The notes beneath the pieces were generated by a model. That model worked only from the letters and a program-made list of their open reading frames with translations. It did not search any database and was not told where the DNA came from. A DNA stretch of 64,000 nt from Bacteroides sp. (lineage in GTDB: Bacteria > Bacteroidota > Bacteroidia > Bacteroidales > Muribaculaceae), in assembly GCA_023665145.1 (NCBI GenBank), contig JAMPEM010000009.1, forward strand, positions 25,352 to 89,351, in the 5' to 3' direction. This document shows, one piece after another, positions 10,580 to 18,988 of this stretch (within the stretch, counting starts at the first letter, position 1; each line of letters begins with the position of its first letter). Position numbers and translations under genes: made by a program.

Positions 10580-11197
10580 ATGAGCAGTATAAAAGAATAT
10601 TTCACCTCAGTGGGCAAAGGATTGTCAAGTCTTGTCCAAGGAATGGCAGTGACGGGAAAGGAACTCGTCACACCAAAAATTACTGAGCAGTATCCGGAAA
10701 ATCGCGCTACGCTCAACATATCGGATCGTTTCCGTGCTGAGCTGACGCTTAAGTATGACGCGGAAGGTCATCACAAGTGCATAGCATGCGGTATTTGCCA
10801 GATGAATTGCCCAAACGGGACTATCAAACTCGTTACAAGAATGGTAGAACTTCCCGATGGAAAGAAGAAAAAAGCTTTGGTAGATTATTTCTATGACTTG
10901 GGAAGCTGTACATTCTGTATGCTGTGTGTCACTACATGCCCACAGAATGCAATCGAATTCGACAATGATTTCGAGCAGGCTGTCTTTACAAGGGATAAGC
11001 TGGTAAAGAAATTAAACTATCGTCCGGAGCCTGATTATCCGACAGCAGCTCCAACACCACGTCCGGCAGCATCTGTATCAGCCAAACCTGCGCCGAAAGC
11101 AGAGGCTTCTAAAGCCAAAGCGAGTGACAGCGAAGCAACGCAAATAGATTCGAAAGATAGCGAAGCTACACAAATAGATTCAAAAGATAACAAATAA
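10580..11197 (+). CDS. nuoI: NADH-quinone oxidoreductase subunit I (NuoI), extended tail
   Basis: A 205-residue ferredoxin-like subunit carrying two 4Fe-4S clusters (N6a/N6b) that pass electrons toward NuoB. Cluster motifs are CIACGICQMNCP (Cys 67, 70, 73, 77) and CTFCMLCVTTCP (Cys 110, 113, 116, 120); both are complete. From about residue 150 a low-complexity Ala/Pro/Lys then Ser/Asp/Lys tail follows, ending in a duplicated SEATQIDSKD unit. The tail is probably disordered and is not part of the conserved fold. The start at 10580 gives a normal N terminus. It opens the second nuo block. Confidence 0.95.
   Translation: MSSIKEYFTSVGKGLSSLVQGMAVTGKELVTPKITEQYPENRATLNISDRFRAELTLKYDAEGHHKCIACGICQMNCPNGTIKLVTRMVELPDGKKKKALVDYFYDLGSCTFCMLCVTTCPQNAIEFDNDFEQAVFTRDKLVKKLNYRPEPDYPTAAPTPRPAASVSAKPAPKAEASKAKASDSEATQIDSKDSEATQIDSKDNK
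11126..11185 (+). repeat. nuoI: Tandem 30-bp repeat in the nuoI tail
   Basis: Two adjacent 30-base units (11126-11155 and 11156-11185) differ at only a few positions and encode DSEATQIDSK twice. A partial third unit (GAT AAC AAA) precedes the stop. It is a recent in-frame duplication in a low-complexity, presumably disordered extension. Confidence 0.85.
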
Positions 11198-11201
11198 AGA
11201 A

Positions 11202-11726
11202 ATGGAATCAATAGGAAACATAATTCTGTATTTCATCGTTGCAATCAGCATGGTGGTGTTTTCCTTCATGACTGTACGCACGACAAAGATTCTACGTTCG
11301 GCCACTTATCTTCTTTTTGTACTACTAAGCACAGCGGTATTCTATTTCCAGCTTGGATATCAATTCCTGGGCGCAGTGCAGATAGCAGTATATGCGGGAG
11401 GTATAATGGTGCTGTTCGTATTTGCTATTTTACTTACCAGACGTCCTGATGATGCATCGAATGATTTGACGCATCATCGTCGTGTGATAGGTTGCATTTG
11501 TTCAGTTACGGCAACTGTTCTCTTGCTCTTTGTCGCATGTAAGATGCCAATGCTCAATGGTCTGTCACTCACTCAGGTACTCAGTTGTCCCGAAATAACG
11601 ATGCATGATATTGGACATGCCATGCTCGGCACGGACAGATTTCAGTATCTGCTTCCGTTTGAGTCCATTTCAGTGCTTCTTCTTGCATGTATAATAGGAG
11701 GCGTAGTTGTCGCCCGCAAAAGATAA
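11202..11726 (+). CDS. nuoJ: NADH-quinone oxidoreductase subunit J (NuoJ)
   Basis: A 174-residue membrane protein with five predicted transmembrane segments. The third carries the family block GAVQIAVYAGGIMVLFVFAILLTR, which contains the pi-bulge helix involved in coupling quinone chemistry to the proton pumps. It starts 4 bases after the nuoI stop and ends 6 bases before nuoK. Confidence 0.94.
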   Translation: MESIGNIILYFIVAISMVVFSFMTVRTTKILRSATYLLFVLLSTAVFYFQLGYQFLGAVQIAVYAGGIMVLFVFAILLTRRPDDASNDLTHHRRVIGCICSVTATVLLLFVACKMPMLNGLSLTQVLSCPEITMHDIGHAMLGTDRFQYLLPFESISVLLLACIIGGVVVARKR

Positions 11727-11732
11727 TTTGAT

Positions 11733-12044
11733 ATGGATTTAAGCATTTTATGGTATTTAGTGCCCAGCGTACTGATGTTCGTCTGTGGTGTATTCGGGTT
11801 TGTTACCCGCAAAAACATGATTGCGATCCTCATTTCGCTCGAATTGATTCTTAATTCAGCTGATTTGAATTTTGTGGTCTTCAACCGCTTTTTGTTTCCC
11901 GGCCAGATGGAGGGAATGATTTTCACCCTCTTTTCAATAGCAATAGCCGCGGCCGAGACAGCAATCGCAATCGCAATAATAATCAATATTTATCGCAAGA
12001 TCGGCAATACCGACATTCGCGAAGTAACTAAAATGAGATTCTAA
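11733..12044 (+). CDS. nuoK: NADH-quinone oxidoreductase subunit K (NuoK)
   Basis: A 103-residue, three-helix membrane subunit. The conserved RKNMIAILISLELILNSADLNFV helix carries the buried Glu, and the third helix has the second conserved Glu in AIAAAETAIAIAI. Both are implicated in proton transfer through the antiporter-like chain. It is tightly packed between nuoJ and nuoL (3-base gap). Confidence 0.95.
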   Translation: MDLSILWYLVPSVLMFVCGVFGFVTRKNMIAILISLELILNSADLNFVVFNRFLFPGQMEGMIFTLFSIAIAAAETAIAIAIIINIYRKIGNTDIREVTKMRF

Positions 12045-12047
12045 GTT

Positions 12048-13991
12048 ATGGATTACACTCTGCCACTTTTGATTCTTGTTATTCCCATCGCGATGTTCTT
12101 GTTGCTGGGAATAGGCGGTGTCAAGATGACGCGCAAATGCGCCGGCATTTTAGGTATCTTAGGAATGGGTACCACTATGACACTTGCTTATATTGTGGCC
12201 TTCAGCTATTTCTTTTCTGCAGAAGGCAGCGGTTTCATAATTGATGGTATTCGTCAACAGATACCGGTTTTCGATGTAACATGGCTTCAGTTTACTGAAC
12301 GACTTGTGGTGAAGCTCGGATTCCTTCTTGATCCGATTTCAGCAATGATGCTTATTGTCATTACCACTATTTCCTTCATGGTGCATTTATACTCATGGGG
12401 ATATATGGAGCATGAGCCGGGATTCCAACGTTATTATGCATTCCTTTCATTGTTCAGCTTCTCGATGCTCGGTCTCGTAGTCGCCACCAACATTTTTCAG
12501 ATGTATATATTCTGGGAGCTTGTAGGTGTATCATCTTATCTTTTGATTGGATTCTTCTATAAACTGCCATCAGCAGTTTCGGCATCCAAGAAGGCATTTA
12601 TTGTGACTCGTTTTGCAGACCTCGGATTCTTAATTGGTATCCTCTTCTTGTCATACTATTCACATACCTTCAACTTTATTGATTTGACGACGAATCCGGG
12701 TAGTGTGCTTGCCGATTTCGGTGGAGCATCCTTCATGGGGGCATCTTGTCTGACATGGGCTCTTGTCCTTATTTTCATAGGAGGTATGGGTAAATCAGCG
12801 ATGATGCCGTTACATATATGGCTTCCTGATGCGATGGAAGGTCCTACACCGGTATCAGCACTCATACATGCTGCTACAATGGTCGTAGCCGGTGTGTATC
12901 TCGTAGCAAGAATGTTCCCATTGTATAGCATTGAACCAACATCATTGACGTTCGTTACAGTGATAGGAGCTATCACGGCATTCTATGCAGCGGTTGTAGC
13001 CTGTGCGCAGATTGATATTAAGAGAGTACTTGCATTCTCTACTATATCTCAGATTGCATTCATGATGGTATCGCTTGGTGTGGCTCGTACAGAGATGCCG
13101 GATTGGCATTATGCCGGTCTTGGATACATGGCTTCAATGTTCCATTTGTTCACACATGCAATGTTTAAAGCACTTCTCTTCCTTGGAGCCGGAGCATTGA
13201 TACATGCGGTTCATTCAAACAACTATACGGCTATGGGTGGACTTCGCAAATATATGCCGATTACACATTGGACATTCCTTATCGGATGTCTTGCTATAGC
13301 CGGTATTTATCCATTTTCAGGCTTCTTCTCAAAAGATGAGATGCTTGCCGCAATGTTCCAGTCACACTGGTTCTGGGGAGCATGGATGACAATGGTAGCC
13401 GGACTTACAGCTTTCTATATGTTCCGCCTTTATTACTTGATATTCTGGTGGGAAGAGAATCCTCATTATAAAGAGCACAAGCCCCATGATTCACCATGGC
13501 AGATGTCATTACCTCTAATCATATTGGCTGCAGTATCGTGTGTGGCCGGATTTATACCCTTTGGTGAATTTGTGACATGGAATAGAGCACCCTACCATAT
13601 CCATCTCGAGGCACCGGTAGCTGCGACGTCGCTTACAGTTGCAATTCTTGCAATTGTGCTTGCTACTGTGATGTATCGCAAGAAGAATCCAATGCCGGAG
13701 AAGATGAAGAATCTTTGGCCTGCGCTATGGACTGCAGCCAATCGTAGATTCTACTGGGATGAGATTTACATGTTTGTGACTCATAAAATCATTTTCAACG
13801 GAATCTGTTCAGCTATTGCATGGTTTGATCGTCATGTAATTGACGCAAGTATGGATGGATTTGCGAAGATGACACATTATGCATCTCTCAAAATTAAGGG
13901 TATGCAGAGTGGAAGTATACAGATGTATGTAGTATGGTATTTACTCGGAGCATTGCTTCTTGCGGCCATCACATGGATTTGTCTGATTTAA
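12048..13991 (+). CDS. nuoL: NADH-quinone oxidoreductase subunit L (NuoL)
   Basis: A 647-residue antiporter-like proton-pumping subunit at the distal end of the membrane arm. Typical blocks are FWELVGVSSYLLIGFFY (with the key TM5 Glu), GKSAMMPLHIWLPDAMEGPTPVSALIHAATMVVAGVYL (TM7/TM8 Lys and His region) and the C-terminal long lateral helix region. Length is normal. It overlaps nothing and is followed by nuoM after 29 bases. Confidence 0.96.
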   Translation: MDYTLPLLILVIPIAMFLLLGIGGVKMTRKCAGILGILGMGTTMTLAYIVAFSYFFSAEGSGFIIDGIRQQIPVFDVTWLQFTERLVVKLGFLLDPISAMMLIVITTISFMVHLYSWGYMEHEPGFQRYYAFLSLFSFSMLGLVVATNIFQMYIFWELVGVSSYLLIGFFYKLPSAVSASKKAFIVTRFADLGFLIGILFLSYYSHTFNFIDLTTNPGSVLADFGGASFMGASCLTWALVLIFIGGMGKSAMMPLHIWLPDAMEGPTPVSALIHAATMVVAGVYLVARMFPLYSIEPTSLTFVTVIGAITAFYAAVVACAQIDIKRVLAFSTISQIAFMMVSLGVARTEMPDWHYAGLGYMASMFHLFTHAMFKALLFLGAGALIHAVHSNNYTAMGGLRKYMPITHWTFLIGCLAIAGIYPFSGFFSKDEMLAAMFQSHWFWGAWMTMVAGLTAFYMFRLYYLIFWWEENPHYKEHKPHDSPWQMSLPLIILAAVSCVAGFIPFGEFVTWNRAPYHIHLEAPVAATSLTVAILAIVLATVMYRKKNPMPEKMKNLWPALWTAANRRFYWDEIYMFVTHKIIFNGICSAIAWFDRHVIDASMDGFAKMTHYASLKIKGMQSGSIQMYVVWYLLGALLLAAITWICLI

Positions 13992-14020
13992 TAATCGTGT
14001 ATCGCAGAAAATAAAAGACT

Positions 14021-15538
14021 ATGTTTGGCAATATTCTAATCTGGTTTGTAATCATCCCGGTCATAATGATGGCGGGATTGGGGCTATGCCGCAACAGCGG
14101 TGTCAACGCGATACGCGCGGTGATGGTATCATGCTCCACAGTCCTTATGGGGCTGGCAATATGGCTATGTTGCGCTTTTTTGGAAATGAGGGGTGCAGGA
14201 AATACCGATCCAATGCTCTTTACCGGAGAATGGACATGGTATGCACCACTTAACATAAAACTGGCAGTTGGTGTGGATGGTATCTCAGTCTTTATGCTGA
14301 TGCTTTCTGCAGTGATAGTATTTGCCGGAACGTTTGCTTCATGGCAAATCAATCCGCTTCCCAAGAATTTCTTCTTATGGTTCGCTCTTCTTTCTACCGG
14401 AGTGTTCGGATTTTTCATCTCAATAGACATTTTCACAATGTTTATGTTCTATGAGGTGGCACTTATCCCTATGTATCTTTTGATTGGAGTGTGGGGTACA
14501 GGTCGTAAGGAGTATTCAGCCATGAAGCTTACATTGATGCTTATGGGAGGTTCTGCTTTCTTGATGCTCGGTCTTCTAGGAATCTATTGGCATTCTTCTG
14601 CAGATGCCAATCAATTGACATGGAATATCCTTGAGATAGCAAACAATAATGCAATTGACCCGAGTTGGCAGAGAATACTCTTCTTCTGTACATTTGTAGG
14701 TTTTGGTGTGCTTGGGGCGATGTTCCCATTCCATACTTGGTCACCTGATGGTCATGCTTGTGCTCCGACTGCAGTTTCTATGCTTCATGCCGGAGTTCTT
14801 ATGAAGCTTGGCGGGTATGGATGTTTCAGAATAGCCATATATCTTCTTCCTGCAGCTGCCAACGAGCTTGCTTGGATATTTATCATATTGACCGGTATAA
14901 GCATTGTGTATGGTGCATTTTCAGCTTGCGTACAGACCGACCTCAAATATATTAATGCGTATTCTTCGGTGTCACACTGTGGAATGGTATTATTTGCAAT
15001 ATTGATGTTGAACGCTACAGCCATGACGGGTGCAATCCTTCAGATGTTATCACATGGACTGATGACTGCACTTTTCTTTGCATTGATTGGTATGATATAC
15101 GGACGAACCCATACGCGAGATATCCGACAGATGGGAGGCTTGATGAAGATAATGCCATATTTGGGTGTTTGTTATATGATAGCCGGTTTCGCATCATTGG
15201 GTCTTCCGGGGCTTTCCGGTTTTGTTGCCGAGATGACTATATTTTTCGGGTCATTCCAAGATGCAGATTTGTTCCATAGAATATTTGTCATCACGGCCAC
15301 ATGTTCAATCGTCATCACAGCGGTATATATCCTTCGAGTGGTAGGAAAACTGCTACTTGGACCTGTGCAGGATGAGCATCATCTATCTTTAACAGATGCA
15401 ACTTGGTTTGAAAGACTTTCAACAGTGACGTTGATAGTTTGCATCGCCGGAATAGGTTGTTTCCCGAATTGGATAAACGAGGCGATACATTACAGCTTTG
15501 GTCCGATTATGGAGGCCGTTAACAATGCAGTATTATAA
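14021..15538 (+). CDS. nuoM: NADH-quinone oxidoreductase subunit M (NuoM)
   Basis: A 505-residue antiporter-like subunit with about 14 transmembrane segments. The TM5 block MFMFYEVALIPMYLLIGVWG carries the conserved Glu, and PFHTWSPDGHACAPTAVSMLHAGVLMKLGGYG holds the TM7 region; LPGLSGFVAEM is also typical. No missing residues were noted. It lies between nuoL and nuoN in the standard order. Confidence 0.96.
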   Translation: MFGNILIWFVIIPVIMMAGLGLCRNSGVNAIRAVMVSCSTVLMGLAIWLCCAFLEMRGAGNTDPMLFTGEWTWYAPLNIKLAVGVDGISVFMLMLSAVIVFAGTFASWQINPLPKNFFLWFALLSTGVFGFFISIDIFTMFMFYEVALIPMYLLIGVWGTGRKEYSAMKLTLMLMGGSAFLMLGLLGIYWHSSADANQLTWNILEIANNNAIDPSWQRILFFCTFVGFGVLGAMFPFHTWSPDGHACAPTAVSMLHAGVLMKLGGYGCFRIAIYLLPAAANELAWIFIILTGISIVYGAFSACVQTDLKYINAYSSVSHCGMVLFAILMLNATAMTGAILQMLSHGLMTALFFALIGMIYGRTHTRDIRQMGGLMKIMPYLGVCYMIAGFASLGLPGLSGFVAEMTIFFGSFQDADLFHRIFVITATCSIVITAVYILRVVGKLLLGPVQDEHHLSLTDATWFERLSTVTLIVCIAGIGCFPNWINEAIHYSFGPIMEAVNNAVL

Positions 15539-15562
15539 AAACGAAAATATCAAGACAATAAA

Positions 15563-17029
15563 ATGGACTATTCACAATTTGGACATATGATTCCTGAACT
15601 GATTGTTCTTGGGATTTTCATGGTGGTCTTGCTGTTTGATGTGTTCAGCTCAGACAAAAGCTCGAAAAAATTTCTTACACCACTGACCACAATATTATTT
15701 GGTCTCGGAACAGTGGCAATATGGTTGATTCCCGCCACCGGACAAGAGGTATTCAGCGGAATGTTTGTAAACAACACTGCGACAAATGCGCTTAAATCAA
15801 TTTTGAATATTGGTGTGTTTATCGTATTCCTTCAATCCGCGAAATGGGTTGAGAGTGATGAGGTAGCTGTTAGAAAGGGTGAATTTTATGAGTTGATTCT
15901 TGTGACGCTTTTCGGTATGTATTTGATGGTGTCAGGCAGACATTTCCTTCTCTTTGTTATCGGACTTGAGGCAGCATCACTTCCGCTCGCAGCATTAGTG
16001 GCCTTTAACAAGAAATATTATGAAAGTGCCGAGGCAGCTACAAAATATATATTAACAGCAGTGTTTTCTTCAGGAGTATTACTGATGGGTCTGTCTTTCG
16101 TATATGCTTGTTCTAACGGCTCACTTTATTTCAACGATATTGCACAGACGTTTGTGGAAGGTAATATGAGTGGTATGATGATATGCGCGTTGGCGTTTGT
16201 GATTGCGGGTATCGGATTTAAATTGTCACTTGTACCATTTCATCTATGGACTGCGGATGTATATCAAGGAGCTCCCACAGCAGTGACAAGTTATTTGTCT
16301 GTGATCAGTAAAGGTTCTGCAGCATTTGCATTCTTTGTAATCTTTGTTCAAGCCTTTGGGCAGGTATGGGCAGATGCTTGGGAATGGATGCTTTATGCTG
16401 TAATTATCCTTACGATTACAGTTGGTAATTTGTTTGCGATTCGTCAACGTAATATCAAGCGATTTATGGCTTTTTCGTCTGTTTCACAGGCCGGATATAT
16501 AATGTTGGCAGCAGTCGTAGGTACTAATCTCGGGCTTGCAGCGATGTTGTATTACATCATCGTGTATATAGTAAGTAACTTAGGTGCGTTCTCAGTAATT
16601 GCAATGGTTGAGAATCAGACAGGTCGTCTTGAGATAGAAGATTATAACGGGTTGCATAAGACTAATCCTCGTCTATCATTTGCAATGACGCTTGCGATGT
16701 TCTCGTTGGCCGGTATTCCACCTTTTGCAGGTTTCTTCAGCAAGATATTGATGTTTACATCGGTGACAGCATCTAATTGTCCTGCACTATATGCGCTGGT
16801 ATTGATTGCATTGATTAACACTATAATCTCGCTTTATTATTATCTGCTTGTAGTTAAAGCGATGTGGATTAGCCCGGAGGAACCTAAGATTGAGAATATT
16901 AAGGGGCATTTTGCTGACAGATTAGCTCTTGGATTGTGTGTCTTGGGCATAATATTCTTCGGTATAGTTCCATTTATTTATCAGTATTGCTACGATGCAG
17001 TTCAAAATTTGATTTGTATGGTAGGATAA
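15563..17029 (+). CDS. nuoN: NADH-quinone oxidoreductase subunit N (NuoN)
   Basis: A 488-residue antiporter-like subunit, the last gene of the cluster. Diagnostic segments are FVIGLEAASLPLAALVAF, FKLSLVPFHLWTADVYQGAPTAVTSYLSVISK (Lys-bearing TM7/8 block) and LAGIPPFAGFFSK. A strong terminator hairpin begins 25 bases after the stop, closing the nuo-atp-nuo transcription unit. Confidence 0.96.
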   Translation: MDYSQFGHMIPELIVLGIFMVVLLFDVFSSDKSSKKFLTPLTTILFGLGTVAIWLIPATGQEVFSGMFVNNTATNALKSILNIGVFIVFLQSAKWVESDEVAVRKGEFYELILVTLFGMYLMVSGRHFLLFVIGLEAASLPLAALVAFNKKYYESAEAATKYILTAVFSSGVLLMGLSFVYACSNGSLYFNDIAQTFVEGNMSGMMICALAFVIAGIGFKLSLVPFHLWTADVYQGAPTAVTSYLSVISKGSAAFAFFVIFVQAFGQVWADAWEWMLYAVIILTITVGNLFAIRQRNIKRFMAFSSVSQAGYIMLAAVVGTNLGLAAMLYYIIVYIVSNLGAFSVIAMVENQTGRLEIEDYNGLHKTNPRLSFAMTLAMFSLAGIPPFAGFFSKILMFTSVTASNCPALYALVLIALINTIISLYYYLLVVKAMWISPEEPKIENIKGHFADRLALGLCVLGIIFFGIVPFIYQYCYDAVQNLICMVG

Positions 17030-17053
17030 TAGAGAAGATTAATACATAATCAT

Positions 17054-17093
17054 ATATAAGGGGTTTGAAGAAATTGCTTCAAACCCCTTATAT
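17054..17093 (+). terminator. Terminator hairpin after nuoN
   Basis: A 17-bp perfect stem (17054-17070 with 17077-17093) around a 6-base AAATTG loop; the core pairs GGGGTTTGAAG with CTTCAAACCCC. There is no clear U-tract, but position and stability fit a transcript end for the nuo-atp cluster. Confidence 0.85.
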
Positions 17094-17524
17094 GATGTGT
17101 AACGTCGGGAGCGTTTTTGCGTATTCTTTCGTTAAAAGGATGTCTTTTAACGAGTGGTTTTCATTGCTAACTTTGTGGTAAAAAAAGCGTATTTGTACAA
17201 AAATGGTCGACTGCTATTTTATAGTATGCTTTTAAATTATAGGCAGAAGTCCTTTTTAGTTGACTGTCATTCATATTAGGACTTATATGACAAATGTAAT
17301 AGACGGATACTGTTTCAAAAAGTGTGTCTGAGATAGACATTAAAACAAACCGACCAAATTTTGAGCGGTCTTTACAGGTTCGTAATTTTAGGATAACAAA
17401 AAACTTAAAATTCCAAACTATGGATTTATCAAATGTACGACTTTCTGATGTGAGGCGCATGCATGCCTCCAAAGAAAATGGTTTACAAGATTTGGAGATA
17501 TAATCTTTGCTTTGATAAATAAGT
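17094..17524. other. Non-coding stretch with relic-like sequence
   Basis: About 430 bases between two terminators with no confident gene. It contains a 10-bp hairpin TCGTTAAAAG/CTTTTAACGA (17129-17153) and an isolated promoter-like TAACTTTG (17168-17175, + strand). It also has a GATACTGTTTCAAAAAGTG string near 17311-17331 that resembles insertion-sequence ends. From about 17311 a + frame stays open for 60 codons to a stop at 17501-17503; its only ATG is at 17420 (27 residues, MDLSNVRLSDVRRMHASKEN...). This may be the tail of a decayed gene or transposase. A 125-codon minus-strand ORF across the region looks spurious. Confidence 0.4.
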
Positions 17525-17564
17525 AACCCCACACTTGGATGCAAAGCATTCTTTATGTGGGGTT
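17525..17564 (-). terminator. Terminator hairpin after the GH57 gene
   Basis: AACCCCACA (17525-17533) pairs with TGTGGGGTT (17556-17564); an inner ATGC/GCAT pair lies in the loop. Read on the minus strand it lies 35 bases after the GH57 stop and is followed by a T-rich run, so it most likely terminates the alpha-glucan operon. Confidence 0.75.
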
Positions 17565-17598
17565 TGTAAGTCGTTTACTTTAGCCTCTTGGATGTATT

Positions 17599-18987
17599 TT
17601 ATTTTGAGGAGGCTTTCTTTGATGTTTTCTTTGCTGTGGCTTTCTTTGTTGGTTTCTTTTCTTCCTTTACGGGTAATTCCGTGTTGAGGTTGTCGCGATC
17701 GGTGTGAAGACTTTTAACTTCTTTTTTGAGCTCGTTGATTTCAGCTGCTTGATTTTTAATAGTAAGAAGAAGAGAGTTTAGTTCTTCGTTTTCGACATCT
17801 TCCGGGAATTGTTCTTGGACTCTTACGAGGAAGTCGGCAAGGACATTCATATAGTTTGTAAAAGCGGAGAATGGTGAATCGTAAGGGCTGAAAGCGGCAT
17901 GAGAAGCACCGTCAGAGAGATTTTTAGTGCTCATATAATAGAAATGGTCGCTGCTTTGTAGTCTATGCCAATCCATCAATAGTCTTCGGTCTTGGGCAAG
18001 ATTTACACGTTCACCTACGGAGTAAAGTTTTTGAAGGGCTTCACGTTGCAGGTCGTTACCACGCCAGGCAGATACGTCACGTGCTTCATCTACGGCAGAT
18101 ATTGGGAATGGAATTGAGAGAGAGTCCACGGGATTATAGTTGTTGATTATCTCAGTGGGGAGTTGGAATTTGATACCTTTTTCTTTAGCAAATATCGGAA
18201 GAGCTTTCAGGAAATCGAAGATACCGGATTCTGCGGGTATGAAATTTCCGAAGTTCTCCATGCTGAAATAAAGGTTGACGCATTGTTGATCAGCCGGGAG
18301 CTCGTTAATCCAAGATATGTATTTGTCAGCTGTGAGGGGATATTCACTCCACGATGTGTTGTTGAAGTTTTGAGAGATATCTTCAGATAGTTTATCGTTT
18401 ACTAAAAGAAGTTTGAGATTAGGGTTAGAAGCTGATTGGTAAACATAGTTGGGAGATTTCCAACCTAAGATGTGTTTAGCACCTTCCGTTAGAAGTCCTT
18501 TGAAACCAATAGACCCGATAAGGAGTGCGATATCGTCATCGAAGATAAGTTCGGTGTTTTGAAATACAGTGGGAGTTAGGCCGAAATTTTCTTTAATAAC
18601 GTCGTCGTGGAGTTTGATTTGTCTTATGAATTCTTCCGGGTCTTCGATAGAAGAAAGGTCATGAGAATATGTTTCACTAAGGAATTCCACACAACCGGTA
18701 TTGGCGAGTTTTTTAAGGAGTTCGATAAATTCCGGAGCTGCTACTTGGAGTTGTTCGAGAGCCGTGCCTGAAATTGATATGGCACATTTAAAATCATTAC
18801 CGTTTTTTGCAATTATTTCAAGAAGAGCTTGAGCCGTGGGGATATAAGAGTTATGAGCTATTCTTGTGATAATATCATCGTTTGCAAAATCATCGTAATA
18901 ATAGTGGTCATTACCGATATCGAAGAATCTGTATCTTTTAAGGCGGTAAGGTTGATGTATTTTGAAATAAAGTGCAATAGTTTTCAT
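17599..18987 (-). CDS. GH57 alpha-amylase-like protein
   Basis: A 462-residue glycoside hydrolase family 57 protein, presumably acting on intracellular alpha-glucan. GH57 signature regions are visible: HQPYR (11-15), GCVEFLSETYSHD (98-110) and FQNTELIFDD (142-151) with the nucleophile Glu146. In the fourth region the family usually reads (M)DxExFG with an Asp acid/base; here it reads FSMENFG, so the aligned position is Ser242. GH57 alpha-amylase-like proteins lacking a catalytic residue are known, so activity is uncertain. The C terminus has a short coiled coil (NQAAEINELKKEVKSL) and a Lys/Ala/Ser-rich tail. It is the third gene of a debranching enzyme-GT4-GH57 operon. Confidence 0.88.
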   Translation of the reverse strand: MKTIALYFKIHQPYRLKRYRFFDIGNDHYYYDDFANDDIITRIAHNSYIPTAQALLEIIAKNGNDFKCAISISGTALEQLQVAAPEFIELLKKLANTGCVEFLSETYSHDLSSIEDPEEFIRQIKLHDDVIKENFGLTPTVFQNTELIFDDDIALLIGSIGFKGLLTEGAKHILGWKSPNYVYQSASNPNLKLLLVNDKLSEDISQNFNNTSWSEYPLTADKYISWINELPADQQCVNLYFSMENFGNFIPAESGIFDFLKALPIFAKEKGIKFQLPTEIINNYNPVDSLSIPFPISAVDEARDVSAWRGNDLQREALQKLYSVGERVNLAQDRRLLMDWHRLQSSDHFYYMSTKNLSDGASHAAFSPYDSPFSAFTNYMNVLADFLVRVQEQFPEDVENEELNSLLLTIKNQAAEINELKKEVKSLHTDRDNLNTELPVKEEKKPTKKATAKKTSKKASSK

Positions 18988-18988
18988 A

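Noticed and set aside
13969-14436. 155-codon minus-strand ORF
   Set aside because: Antisense to the nuoL 3' end and nuoM; it mirrors codon bias of a membrane protein.
17167-17544. 125-codon ORF on the minus strand between the nuo and GH57 terminators
   Set aside because: It overlaps the GH57 terminator and the 17129-17503 relic, has low-complexity composition and no recognisable domain.
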